NCBI RefSeq assembly: GCF_013149295.1
Contig: NZ_JABGCB010000014.1
Coordinates: forward strand, 80,232 to 144,231
Reading direction: 5' to 3'
Source: Novosphingobium sp. SG751A
Lineage (GTDB): Bacteria > Pseudomonadota > Alphaproteobacteria > Sphingomonadales > Sphingomonadaceae
Length of the DNA stretch: 64,000 nt
Shown here one piece after another: positions 1 to 8,116 of this stretch. The notes under the pieces were generated by a model. It was not told the origin of the DNA. It worked only from the letters and a program-made list of their open reading frames with translations, and did no database searches. The first letter of the stretch is position 1, and the number at the start of each line of letters is the position of its first letter. Made by a program: the position numbers and the translations under genes.

Positions 1-2
1 CG

Positions 3-1001
3 GGCAAGATCGTGCGGCGGCTGGGGAAATGGAGCATCTATCTGCTCATTTCCATTTCGACGGGCGGCGCATGGATTTTCTATTTTGCCGATGCGCCGAC
101 GTTGGCGCGCGAATTCGTCACGCTTCAGGCGCCCTCCATCGCCTATTCGACCGTCTTTGTGCTGACCGTGACGACCATGTGGTTCGGCGGTTTCATGCGC
201 GAACAGGTCTGCATCTATATGTGCCCATGGCCGCGCATCCAATCGGCGATGCTGGACGAAAAATCGCTGCTGGTGACCTATAAGGACTGGCGCGGAGAGC
301 CGCGAGGCAAGAAAAGCCCGACCGGCGCGCCGTTGGGCGATTGCATCGATTGCGGGCTTTGCGCGGCGGTTTGCCCCACCGGCATCGACATTCGCGAAGG
401 GCCGCAGATCGGCTGCATCACCTGCGCGCTGTGCATCGATGCCTGCGACGGGGTGATGGCAAAGACGGGCCGCCCGCGCGGTTTGATCGACTATGTGACG
501 CTGGAGGATTCGGCCCGCGAAAAGCAGGGGCAGAGCGCCACGCCGCATTGGAAGCTGATCTGGCATGCGCGCACGCTGATCTATCTTGGCATCTGGTCGG
601 CGATTGGTGCGGCGCTGCTCTTTGCGCTGGGTACGCGCCAGCATATCTCCATCGCCGTCAGCAAGGATCGCAACCCGCCTTATATGATCCTGTCCTCGGG
701 CGAAATCCGCAATGCCTATGCTGTGCGCTGGAAGAACATGGAAGGCCGCCCGCGCAAGATGCAGCTGGTGCTGGACGGGCCGGCGGGCGCAAAGATGTGG
801 AGCGAGGACATGGCAAAAGACATGGCCGCGCGCGATTTGACACGGATCATTCCAGCCGACACCACATCGCCGCTAAGGATCTATGTGACGGCGCCTGCCG
901 GGACCGCTGAGGGCAAGCTCAGCTTTACCCTGCGCGCGCTGGATCAGGATGGCGGTCAGGTCAGCTATGACACCCGCTTTGACGCCCCCGGCGCCGAATA
1001 A
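3..1001 (+). CDS. ccoG: Cytochrome c oxidase accessory protein CcoG (5' end outside window)
   Basis: CcoG is a membrane-bound polyferredoxin that reduces copper during assembly of the cbb3-type cytochrome c oxidase. The reading frame is open to the window edge, so the N-terminus is missing; the family is usually about 470-530 residues and roughly 332 are seen. Visible features are hydrophobic segments near the start, a CIYMCPWPR stretch, and two [4Fe-4S] clusters: CIDCGLCAAVCP followed by CITCALCIDAC. A further membrane segment and an Ig-like C-terminal domain follow, as expected for CcoG. It is followed after 19 bp by fixH, whose AGGAG site is at 1006-1010, and belongs to the ccoGHIS maturation operon. 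The GTG at base 12 is internal and not the true start. Confidence 0.95.
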   Translation, partial: GKIVRRLGKWSIYLLISISTGGAWIFYFADAPTLAREFVTLQAPSIAYSTVFVLTVTTMWFGGFMREQVCIYMCPWPRIQSAMLDEKSLLVTYKDWRGEPRGKKSPTGAPLGDCIDCGLCAAVCPTGIDIREGPQIGCITCALCIDACDGVMAKTGRPRGLIDYVTLEDSAREKQGQSATPHWKLIWHARTLIYLGIWSAIGAALLFALGTRQHISIAVSKDRNPPYMILSSGEIRNAYAVRWKNMEGRPRKMQLVLDGPAGAKMWSEDMAKDMAARDLTRIIPADTTSPLRIYVTAPAGTAEGKLSFTLRALDQDGGQVSYDTRFDAPGAE

Positions 1002-1020
1002 TTATAGGAGTGCCCCCGCT

Positions 1021-1503
1021 ATGACTGCTCCTGTTTCCCGCCCTGCCTTCCGGTTTACCGGATGGCATATGACCATGATCCTCGTGGCCTTTTTCGGCAT
1101 CGTGATCGTCGTCAACGTCTATATGGCCACCCTTGCCAGCAGCAGCTTCAGTGGCGTGGTGGTCGATAATTCCTATGTCGCCAGCCAGCATTACAACACG
1201 TGGCTGAACGAGGCGGCGAAGGAAAAGGCGCTGGGCTGGCAGGTCAGCGCACTGCGTCAGGCCGATGGCCGGGTTGCGGCATCGCTGATCGGCGAGGCGC
1301 GGCCCGACCATGCGGTGCTGGGCGGCGAGGCATGGCATCCGCTGGGTCAGGAAGCCGACCGCACTGTTTCCTTCCGCAAGGCGGGCGATGGGCGCTGGAT
1401 CTCGATTGATCCGCTGCCCGAAGGCCGCTGGCGCCTGCGTCTGAAGCTGGATGGCGATGATGCCGCGGGCCATCACACCGTCCGCCTGCAGCAGATGCTC
1501 TGA
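1021..1503 (+). CDS. fixH: FixH family protein (cbb3 oxidase maturation)
   Basis: FixH/CcoH is a small membrane-anchored protein that associates with the cbb3 oxidase and is needed for stable assembly. The predicted protein has 160 residues. It has one N-terminal transmembrane helix (about residues 17-37) followed by a periplasmic domain that starts with the FixH-like Y-x-x-x-x-HYN-x-W pattern and ends in beta-rich sequence. An in-frame GTG lies upstream, but the ATG at 1021 has AGGAG ten bases before it and lies after the ccoG stop, so it is the better start. The order ccoG-fixH-fixI-ccoS is the standard operon order. Confidence 0.93.
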   Translation: MTAPVSRPAFRFTGWHMTMILVAFFGIVIVVNVYMATLASSSFSGVVVDNSYVASQHYNTWLNEAAKEKALGWQVSALRQADGRVAASLIGEARPDHAVLGGEAWHPLGQEADRTVSFRKAGDGRWISIDPLPEGRWRLRLKLDGDDAAGHHTVRLQQML

Positions 1504-1518
1504 TCAAGGAAGCATGAG

Positions 1519-3654
1519 ATGGCCAGCGCCCCGCCCCTGACCCAGAGCGAGAGCATTGAGACCACCACGCTGGTGGTACCGGGGATGCATTGCGCCAGTT
1601 GCATGGGCAAGGTCGAGCGGGCGCTGGGCGCTTTGCCCGGCGTGCAATCGGCGCGGGTCAATCTGACGGCGCGGCAGGTCAATGTGGCGCATGATGCGGC
1701 GTTGGGCGTGCCGGATATGGTGGGGGCTCTCTCGGCCATCGGTTTTCCCAGCCAGCCCCGTGTTGAGGAGCTGGCCCCGCCGCCCTCGGCGGTCAAGCCC
1801 TTGCTGGCGCCGCTGGCGGTGGCCGGTTTTGCCTGCATGAATGTCATGCTGCTTTCGGTCAGCATCTGGTCGGGGGCCGAAGGATCGACGCGCGATCTGT
1901 TCCATCTGCTCTCAGCCGCGATCGGCATTCCCGCGATCCTCTATGCGGGGCGGGTGTTCTTTGTTTCGGCATGGGGCGCGCTGCGGCATGGGCGCACCAA
2001 TATGGATGTGCCGATCTCCATCGGTGTGATCCTTGCCACGGGGCTCAGCCTGTATGAAACGCTGACGCATGGTGCCGAGGCGTGGTTTGACGGTACGCTG
2101 ATGCTGCTCTTGTTCCTGCTGGCGGGGCGCGTGCTGGACGCGATGATGCGCGACCGCGCGCGGGCCGGGGTGGACGCGCTGCTGCGTCAGGCCGCTCCCG
2201 GTGCGATGATCGTGGCCAAGGGAGCCGTTGATTGGGTTGCCGCGCGCGATCTGTTGCCCGGCATGGTGATGCGTGTCGCCTCGGGCGAGCGGCTGGCCGC
2301 CGATGGTCAGATCGTTTCCGGCGCCAGCCGTTTCGACCGCAGCCTGCTGACCGGCGAGAGCGCGGCGGTGCCGGTGGCGCAGGGCGATGCCGTGCATGCG
2401 GGCATGTTGAACATGGATGCGCCGGTCGATGTGCGCGTGACGGCGGCGGGATCGGACACCACGCTGGCCGAAATCGCGCGCACGATGGAGGTGGCAGGCC
2501 AGCATCGCAGCGCCTATGTCCGCATCGCCGACCGCGCCAGCCGCCTTTACGCGCCCGCCGTGCATACGCTGGCCGCGCTTACCTTTGCCGGGTGGATGGC
2601 GGCGGGCGCGGGGGCCTATGAAAGCCTGAAGATCGCGATTGCGGTGCTGATCATCACCTGCCCCTGCGCGCTGGGTCTGGCCGTGCCGGTGGCGCAGGTG
2701 GTGGCCGCGGGCGCGCTGATGCGGCGCGGGATCATGGTCAAGGACGGCAGCGCGATGGAGCGCATGGCCCGTATCGACCGCGCGCTGCTGGACAAGACCG
2801 GCACGCTGACGCTGGGTCGCCCGACGCCCGATCCGCAGGCTTTGGATGCGCTGCCCGCGCAGGCCGCGCAGGTTGCCCTCGCGCTGGCCAGCCATTCGCG
2901 TCATCCGCTCAGCCGCGCGCTGGTTGAGGCGCTGGGCGCGCGGGGCGTGACGGCGGCGGAATTGACGCAGGTTGAGGAAGTGCCGGGGCAGGGCGTTCAT
3001 GCGCTCTGGCATGGCAGTCCGGTGGCGCTGCGTCGCCCCGATGGGCCGACCGGCGGCATGGCCAGCGCGCTGGACATCGAAGGCATGCCGGTACGCCTGA
3101 TCCTGTTTGCCGACCGTCTGCGCCCCGAGGCCAATCAGGCGCTGGGCTGGATGCGCGCCATGGGGGTTGAGCCTTCGATCCTGTCGGGCGATGCGATGGG
3201 CGCCGTGGCCGAGGTGGCCCGCGCGACGCATATGACCGCGCAAGGCCACGCCAGCCCCGCCGACAAGCTGGAGGCGATCCAGCGTTTGCAGGGCGCGGGG
3301 TATAATGTGCTGATGGCGGGCGATGGGCTCAATGATGGCCCGGCGCTGGCCGCCGCCCATGCTTCCATCGCGCCGGGCACGGCCAGCGATGTCGGGCGGC
3401 AGGCCGCGGATTTCGTGTTCCTCTCCGATTCGCTGTTGGCCATTCCGCGCGCCATGGCCACATCGCGGGCGACGATGCGTGTGGTGCGGCAGAATTTCGT
3501 GCTGGCGATCGGCTATAATGTGCTGGCTGTGCCAATGGCCATGGCGGGTCTGGTCACGCCTTTGATCGCGGCGGTGGCCATGTCCACCTCCTCGCTGATT
3601 GTGATCGGCAATTCGCTGCGTCTGGCGATGGCGGCACGGGAGCCTAAAGCATGA
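1519..3654 (+). CDS. fixI: Copper-translocating P1B-type ATPase FixI/CcoI
   Basis: FixI (CcoI) pumps copper across the inner membrane for the cbb3 oxidase. The 711-residue protein has an N-terminal heavy-metal-associated domain with Cys25 and Cys28 (GMHCASC), then transmembrane segments. The phosphatase motif TGES is at 278-281, the intramembrane metal site Cys381-Pro-Cys383, the phosphorylated Asp425 in DKTGT, and the hinge motif GDGLNDGPAL begins at 601. All catalytic motifs are intact. The start has AAGGA about ten bases upstream. Its stop overlaps the ccoS start in an ATGA, indicating translational coupling. CPC and operon context favour copper over other metals. Confidence 0.96.
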   Translation: MASAPPLTQSESIETTTLVVPGMHCASCMGKVERALGALPGVQSARVNLTARQVNVAHDAALGVPDMVGALSAIGFPSQPRVEELAPPPSAVKPLLAPLAVAGFACMNVMLLSVSIWSGAEGSTRDLFHLLSAAIGIPAILYAGRVFFVSAWGALRHGRTNMDVPISIGVILATGLSLYETLTHGAEAWFDGTLMLLLFLLAGRVLDAMMRDRARAGVDALLRQAAPGAMIVAKGAVDWVAARDLLPGMVMRVASGERLAADGQIVSGASRFDRSLLTGESAAVPVAQGDAVHAGMLNMDAPVDVRVTAAGSDTTLAEIARTMEVAGQHRSAYVRIADRASRLYAPAVHTLAALTFAGWMAAGAGAYESLKIAIAVLIITCPCALGLAVPVAQVVAAGALMRRGIMVKDGSAMERMARIDRALLDKTGTLTLGRPTPDPQALDALPAQAAQVALALASHSRHPLSRALVEALGARGVTAAELTQVEEVPGQGVHALWHGSPVALRRPDGPTGGMASALDIEGMPVRLILFADRLRPEANQALGWMRAMGVEPSILSGDAMGAVAEVARATHMTAQGHASPADKLEAIQRLQGAGYNVLMAGDGLNDGPALAAAHASIAPGTASDVGRQAADFVFLSDSLLAIPRAMATSRATMRVVRQNFVLAIGYNVLAVPMAMAGLVTPLIAAVAMSTSSLIVIGNSLRLAMAAREPKA

Positions 3655-3836
3655 CCGGTCTTGCTCTTCTGATCCCTGTGGCCCTGTTGATGGGGTTGAG
3701 CGGGCTAGTGGCTTTTTTCTGGTCGCTGCGCAATGGCCAGTTCGAGGATCTGGATGGGGCGGCCGCGCGCATCCTGATCGATGACGAGGAACTGCCGGTC
3801 GAAACCAAGGGCGTGCAGAAGGTCGAGCGCGGATGA
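3651..3836 (+). CDS. ccoS: cbb3-type cytochrome oxidase assembly protein CcoS
   Basis: CcoS is a short single-span inner-membrane protein needed for heme and copper insertion into cbb3 oxidase. The 61-residue product has a hydrophobic N-terminal helix (about residues 3-24), the conserved FFWSLRNGQFEDLDG stretch, and a polar tail with several acidic residues. It overlaps fixI by four bases upstream and the next small gene by four bases downstream, so it lies inside one tightly coupled operon. Length and motif match the family well. Confidence 0.94.
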   Translation: MTGLALLIPVALLMGLSGLVAFFWSLRNGQFEDLDGAAARILIDDEELPVETKGVQKVERG

Positions 3837-4066
3837 GACGGATTTCGCTCTTTGCGCTGGTGGCGATGGCGCCGGCGGTGTTCAATGTGGCCCCGGCAGC
3901 GGCGAAGGGGGCGATTGTCGCCGCGATTTGCTCGGGCGATGGGGTGACGCGCACCGTCTCGGTGCCGGTTGGGCCGCAGGATATTCCCGGCAAACAGACC
4001 CCCGGCTGCTGTGTCAAAGGGTGCCATGGCGGCGAGCGCAAGCGCACGGGAAAGAAGTGCTGCTGA
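3833..4066 (+). CDS. Small secreted Cys-rich protein, function unknown
   Basis: I do not recognise this 77-residue protein. It begins with a clear signal peptide: basic MRR, a hydrophobic core, and an AAA cleavage region near residue 23. The mature part is small, basic and Cys-rich, with Cys33, the cluster Cys59-Cys60-x3-Cys64, and a terminal Cys76-Cys77 preceded by KRTGKK. The gene starts inside the ccoS stop (ATGA), so it is translated with the cbb3 maturation operon. Export, six cysteines and position beside a copper ATPase suggest a periplasmic metal-binding or redox protein, but this is inference. Reading frame and coupling are directly visible. Confidence 0.75.
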   Translation: MRRISLFALVAMAPAVFNVAPAAAKGAIVAAICSGDGVTRTVSVPVGPQDIPGKQTPGCCVKGCHGGERKRTGKKCC

Positions 4067-4128
4067 AAGTTTCGCACGCTTGATCGCGCGCAAAGAAAGC
4101 GGCCCGGCGCGCGGGCATTACGATCCCC

Positions 4129-5442
4129 ATGTGGCCTTATCATCCTGAACTGCTGGAACGGCCTGTGCCGCGTTACACCAGCTATCCCACCGCAGCGGAG
4201 TTCACCCCCGCCATTGGCGCGGATGCGCTTGATGAGGCGTTGCGCGCCACGGTGGGCGAGGTTTCGCTCTATATCCACATCCCCTATTGTGAGCAGATCT
4301 GCTGGTATTGCGGGTGCAACACCGGGGCATCGGGCAAAAGGCAGAGGCTGGCCTCCTATCTGGACGCGCTGACGCGCGAGATCGCGATTGTCGGGCCTCG
4401 ACTGGACGGGCGGATCAAGGTGCGCCGCATCGCCTTTGGCGGGGGCAGCCCCAATGCGATCAGCCCGACCGATTTCGTCCGGCTGGTCGATGCGATCACT
4501 GTGCATTTCAGTCTGGACAATCCGGTCTGGTCGATCGAACTCGATCCGCGTACGCTGACGCAGGATTGGGGCGATGTGCTGAGTTTCGTGGGCATCACGC
4601 GGGCGAGCCTTGGCGTGCAGACCTTTTCGCCCACGTTGCAGGCGGCCATCGGCCGGATCCAGCCGGGCGAGATGATCGAGCGAGCCACCACCATGCTGCG
4701 TCGTGCAGGGGTCAATTCGCTCAATTATGACCTGATGTATGGCCTGCCGGGGCAGGATTGGGACATGGTGGAGGAAAGCCTTGAGCGGGCCTGCGATCTG
4801 GGCGCGGACCGGATCGCGCTGTTCGGTTATGCCCATGTGCCGCATATGCTGCCGCGCCAGCGCCGGATCGACGCGCAGAACCTGCCGGGTCAGGACGAGC
4901 GTTTCATGATGGCCGCGCGCGGGCATGATTACCTTGTCGATGCCGGTTATCAGCCGGTGGGCTTCGACCATTTCGCATTGCCCGGCGATGCCATCGCGCA
5001 GGCGACCGTGGCGGGGCGGCTTCATCGCAATTTTCAGGGCTTTACCGAGGATACGGCGCCGGTTCTGATCGGGCTGGGGGCTTCGGCCATCTCCTGCTTC
5101 CCCGACCGGATCATCCAGAACGAGAAGAACGCCGGGCGCTATCGCATGCTTCTCTCACAGGACCGGCTGACGGGCGTTGGCGGTATCCGCCGCAGCGCCG
5201 ACGACCAAAAGCGCGGCGCGATCATCGAGGCGCTGCTGTGTCAGGGCGAGGCTGAGATCGGCGGCGAACTGGCGGCGGCGCTGCGGGGGGCATTGGCACC
5301 CTTTATCGAGCGTGGGCTGGCGCGGCTGGATGCGGGGCGTCTGGCGATCCTGCCGGGCGGGCTGCCCTATGCGCGCACGATTGCGGCTTTGTTCGATCCC
5401 TATCGAGTGGATTCGGGGAAGAAGTTTTCTTCGGCGGTTTGA
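4129..5442 (+). CDS. hemN: Oxygen-independent coproporphyrinogen III dehydrogenase HemN
   Basis: HemN is a cytosolic radical-SAM enzyme that converts coproporphyrinogen III to protoporphyrinogen IX without oxygen, supplying heme under the low-oxygen conditions in which cbb3 oxidase is used. The 437-residue protein has the family N-terminus (PRYTSYPTA) and the iron-sulfur motif with Cys54, Cys58 and Cys61, plus the extra Cys63 typical of HemN. A glycine-rich GGGSP SAM-binding segment and a C-terminal HemN domain follow. It lies 62 bp after the cbb3 maturation genes on the same strand. A weak FNR-like half-site precedes it but is badly placed. Confidence 0.93.
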   Translation: MWPYHPELLERPVPRYTSYPTAAEFTPAIGADALDEALRATVGEVSLYIHIPYCEQICWYCGCNTGASGKRQRLASYLDALTREIAIVGPRLDGRIKVRRIAFGGGSPNAISPTDFVRLVDAITVHFSLDNPVWSIELDPRTLTQDWGDVLSFVGITRASLGVQTFSPTLQAAIGRIQPGEMIERATTMLRRAGVNSLNYDLMYGLPGQDWDMVEESLERACDLGADRIALFGYAHVPHMLPRQRRIDAQNLPGQDERFMMAARGHDYLVDAGYQPVGFDHFALPGDAIAQATVAGRLHRNFQGFTEDTAPVLIGLGASAISCFPDRIIQNEKNAGRYRMLLSQDRLTGVGGIRRSADDQKRGAIIEALLCQGEAEIGGELAAALRGALAPFIERGLARLDAGRLAILPGGLPYARTIAALFDPYRVDSGKKFSSAV

Positions 5443-5450
5443 GGGTTTTG

Positions 5451-5689
5451 TGCCTCCGGCGGGTTAAGGGCGGGGGCCCTTAACAATCCCGATACTGTCT
5501 TTGTTGCGCTAAGCGGTCGGCCTTGGGTGTCGGACGCGGCGTATGAAATTCAAAGCCTGCGGCGCTGAACAGCGTAACCTTGCCGCGCCGCAGGCTTTTG
5601 CAACCATCGCACAACACGCAGCATCGCCAACCTCCCGCAACCCAGTAACGGGATTGCAAAGGGACAAGTCCCTTTGCCCGCCGGAGGCA
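5451..5689. repeat. Palindromic intergenic repeat element, copy 1
   Basis: This 239-bp element fills the gap between the convergent genes hemN and dsbD. It is bounded by perfect 13-bp terminal inverted repeats, TGCCTCCGGCGGG at 5451-5463 and its complement at 5677-5689. Just inside each end is a strong hairpin: TTAAGGGC/GCCCTTAA at 5464-5483, and GCAAAGGGAC/GTCCCTTTGC at 5656-5677. The centre has a third inverted pair, AAAGCCTGCGGCGC at 5552-5565 against 5585-5598. The first 40 bases are identical to the start of the copy at 18006. Short ORFs inside are not genes. It may act as a bidirectional terminator or be a MITE-like element. Confidence 0.85.
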
Positions 5690-5706
5690 TAAATCCTCTA
5701 AGCCAC

Positions 5707-5744
5707 ATAAAAAGATGGGCGGCATCCGTAAAGGAAACCGCCCA
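5707..5744 (-). terminator. Rho-independent terminator, minus strand
   Basis: Read on the minus strand, a 7-bp stem TGGGCGG/CCGCCCA (plus-strand arms 5738-5744 and 5716-5722) is followed directly by TCTTTTTAT. This is a standard intrinsic terminator for transcripts coming from the dsbD side. It directly abuts a larger stem-loop at 5743-5839. Confidence 0.75.
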
Positions 5745-5840
5745 AGGTGGGGAGAAAGTCTTAAAGTCTGGTGGAGTTTCAGTTCGAAACCCCGCCGGTC
5801 TTGATGCTTGATTAGCGAAAACCGCTGCTCCCCACCTTGA
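5708..5840 (-). ncRNA. Candidate structured small RNA or dsbD 3' UTR element
   Basis: A minus-strand transcript from about 5840 to 5708 would fold around a perfect 12-bp outer stem, CAAGGTGGGGAG at 5839-5828 with its complement at 5754-5743. It encloses an 11-position hairpin with one mismatch (5796-5770) and a short AGCG/CGCT hairpin near 5823-5814. The terminator at 5744-5707 follows immediately. No ORF fits. It starts 36 bases after the dsbD stop codon, so it may be a processed 3' UTR or an independent sRNA. It lacks the conserved core of SRP RNA, and I know no matching family. Confidence 0.4.
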
Positions 5841-5875
5841 TCGTTGTCAAAACATGATGGGCAATCTGCCCTGCT

Positions 5876-7990
5876 CTACGATTTTGCGCCGCGCGCCAGT
5901 TCGGCCAGTGTTTCGGGGCCCAGGACCTGCGGCAACTGGCTGGGTTGTTTCGCGCCCTTGGGATACCAGACGTAGAGCGGCACGCCGGCTGCGCCATGGG
6001 CGGTCAGGTATCGCGTGATGGCCGGGTCGCGGCGGGTCCAGTCGCCCTTGAACACTTTGACGCCCGCTTTGGCGAAGGCCTCGCGGGTTTCTTCGCGCTC
6101 GATGGCGACACGTTCGTTGACCTTGCATGTCAGGCACCAGTCGGCGGTGAAATAGACGAAGGCGGGCTGGCCGCTGCCCAGCGCGGCGCCAAGGGCGGCC
6201 TCGCTGAAGGCCTGCGCGCCCAGCAGGTCGGCGCCTTCATCGCCGGGGTGCTGGATCGTGCGCGGCATGATGATCGCCGCCGCGACCGCGCCCGCCGCGA
6301 TCAGGCCCAGCGCCTTGACGCCCCGGCCCAGCCCCTTGCGCTGCCCATCGCCGAGCATGGCCAGCACCGCCAGCAAAACAATCGCCAGCACGAGGCAGAA
6401 GCCCGCAAAGCCATTGCCGCCCAGCCGCGAGGCCAGCCACAACAGGCCCAGCGCCGTCAGCCCCATCGGCACCGCCATCGCGCGGCGGAACCAGTTCATC
6501 CACGCTCCCGGACGCGGCAGCGCGCGGCGCAGCGCGGGCACAAAGGCAATCGCCAGAAACGGCAGCGCAATGCCCAGACCCAGCGAAGCGAAGAGCAGCA
6601 TTGCCGCCGGGATCGGCAGAAGGAGCGCCGCGCCCATCGCGCTGGCCATGAACGGCCCGGTGCAGGGCGTGGCGACAAAGGCCGCCAGCAGGCCGGTGGC
6701 AAAGGCTGAGCGCGCCGAATTGCCTTTTGACACACCCGCGCCATGCGAGGCAAAGCCCGGCACCGAAAATTCAAACAGGCCCAGCAGATTGGCTGTGATC
6801 GCCACGGCCAGCATCAGCAGCGCGGCCACCACGCCCGGCTCCTGAAGCTGGAACGCCCAGCCGACTTGCTCGCCGCCCGCGCGCAGCGAGAGCAGCAGCG
6901 CGCCCAGCAACGAGCAGGCAACGATCACGCCTGCGGAATAGAAGATCCCCTCGGCGCGCGCCTCGGCCTGCGATTCGCCCGCGCGGGCCAGCGAGAGCGC
7001 CTTCAAGGAGAGGATCGGAAACACGCAGGGCATGATGTTGAGCAACAGCCCGCCCGCCAGCGCGGCAAGGATCAGCCATGGCAGCGCGGGCAGTTCCGGC
7101 CCCTTGCTCTCGCCCGTGGCGATGGGTTCGCCATCGGCGGGCACCGCGCCTTGCGAGGCCGATACCTCAACCCCATCGCCCGCGCCGTTCAGCCGCAGCA
7201 CGCCCGACAGGTCTTTGAGAGCCCCTTGCCCTGCGCGTTTCAGCGTGACGATCAGCATGTCGCCCTTGCGCGAAAAGCTCTGCGGCGCGGCATAGGCGAT
7301 GGCGTTTTCAGAAGCGGGGAAGAAATGCGGATTGTCCACCTTGCCGCTGGCGGGAAAGGGGATGGCGAGGCGTAAAGTGTCGCCCGCAATCGCCCAATGC
7401 GCCGCCGCACCCAGCGGGGCGGGCAATTTCGCGCGCCATGCATCAAAGCGCGGATCGGAGGCGCCTTCGGCCCCCGCCGCCGTGATTTTTACCACCGCGC
7501 TCATCTCGCCTGATTCGGGCACGCACATCGTATCGGTGCAGGCCAGCCAGTCGGCCTTGAGCTTCAGCGGCATCTCGCTGCCCGGTTTTGCATCGGCAGG
7601 CGCTGTATACGGCACCAGCAATGCGAAATCGGATTGATAGACATGATTCATCAGCCCGGAAATCAGCAGCGTTTCAGGCACCGGATAGGACGGCGTCCCC
7701 GCCTTGCCCGGCCCGGTCCATGTCAGAACCGTGCCCAGTCCCGCATCGCCGGGGTTCTGCCAATAGCCGTGATAGGTTTTTTCCGGCGTGAAATGGATGG
7801 CCAGCGTCACCGTGCCGCCCGGCGCGACGCCATGTTCGGCGATCAATTGCGCGGCAATATGATTGGCCGTCTGCGCATTGGGGGGCGCATCCGCCGCCCG
7901 CAAGGGCGCGCTCAATCCCAAAATCGCCAGCAAGAACAGGATGCCTTGCCATAAAGGCGCAACATGGCGATGCAAGGCGGGGGCGGTCAT
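5876..7990 (-). CDS. dsbD: Protein-disulfide reductase DsbD (thiol:disulfide interchange)
   Basis: DsbD carries electrons from cytoplasmic thioredoxin across the inner membrane to periplasmic thiol proteins, including cytochrome c maturation factors. The 704-residue protein has a signal peptide (residues 1-32) and an N-terminal periplasmic domain with the redox pair Cys151/Cys156 (LACTDTMC). The hydrophobic CcdA-like core has Cys in IMPCVFP and ATPCTGP, and the C-terminal thioredoxin domain has WCLTCK. All three cysteine pairs are present. The frame extends upstream to 8074, but the ATG at 7990 has GGAGAA nine bases before it and starts a proper signal peptide. Divergent from the phosphatase gene; convergent with hemN. 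Confidence 0.92.
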   Translation of the reverse strand: MTAPALHRHVAPLWQGILFLLAILGLSAPLRAADAPPNAQTANHIAAQLIAEHGVAPGGTVTLAIHFTPEKTYHGYWQNPGDAGLGTVLTWTGPGKAGTPSYPVPETLLISGLMNHVYQSDFALLVPYTAPADAKPGSEMPLKLKADWLACTDTMCVPESGEMSAVVKITAAGAEGASDPRFDAWRAKLPAPLGAAAHWAIAGDTLRLAIPFPASGKVDNPHFFPASENAIAYAAPQSFSRKGDMLIVTLKRAGQGALKDLSGVLRLNGAGDGVEVSASQGAVPADGEPIATGESKGPELPALPWLILAALAGGLLLNIMPCVFPILSLKALSLARAGESQAEARAEGIFYSAGVIVACSLLGALLLSLRAGGEQVGWAFQLQEPGVVAALLMLAVAITANLLGLFEFSVPGFASHGAGVSKGNSARSAFATGLLAAFVATPCTGPFMASAMGAALLLPIPAAMLLFASLGLGIALPFLAIAFVPALRRALPRPGAWMNWFRRAMAVPMGLTALGLLWLASRLGGNGFAGFCLVLAIVLLAVLAMLGDGQRKGLGRGVKALGLIAAGAVAAAIIMPRTIQHPGDEGADLLGAQAFSEAALGAALGSGQPAFVYFTADWCLTCKVNERVAIEREETREAFAKAGVKVFKGDWTRRDPAITRYLTAHGAAGVPLYVWYPKGAKQPSQLPQVLGPETLAELARGAKS

Positions 7991-8116
7991 CAATCGTCTT
8001 CTCCGTCGGGGGCAGGCAGGCTTGTGGCAAAGGTGGTTCTCGCACTTGCGAAAATCCTGCCCACGCGCCATCACCTACCCCTGCCGCCGAACGAAACATT
8101 TTGCAAGGAAAGCCCC

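Noticed and set aside
4080..4093. FNR/FixK-like site TTGATCGCGCGCAA ahead of hemN
   Set aside because: Only the left half fits the consensus, and an activator there would place the transcription start almost on the hemN start codon.
1912..5025. A 1037-residue open frame on the minus strand opposite fixI to hemN
   Set aside because: It is antisense to several genes with clear catalytic motifs, is very rich in Arg, His and Gly as GC-rich shadow frames are, and has no recognisable domain.
5480..5725. Short ORFs inside the intergenic repeats (also near 18050-18247 and 29484-29702)
   Set aside because: They are produced by the repeat sequence itself and have no ribosome site or protein-like composition.
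5770..5796. tRNA-like T-arm (GTTCGAAAC) downstream of dsbD
   Set aside because: No acceptor, D or anticodon arms can be drawn around it; it is explained as a hairpin of the candidate structured RNA.
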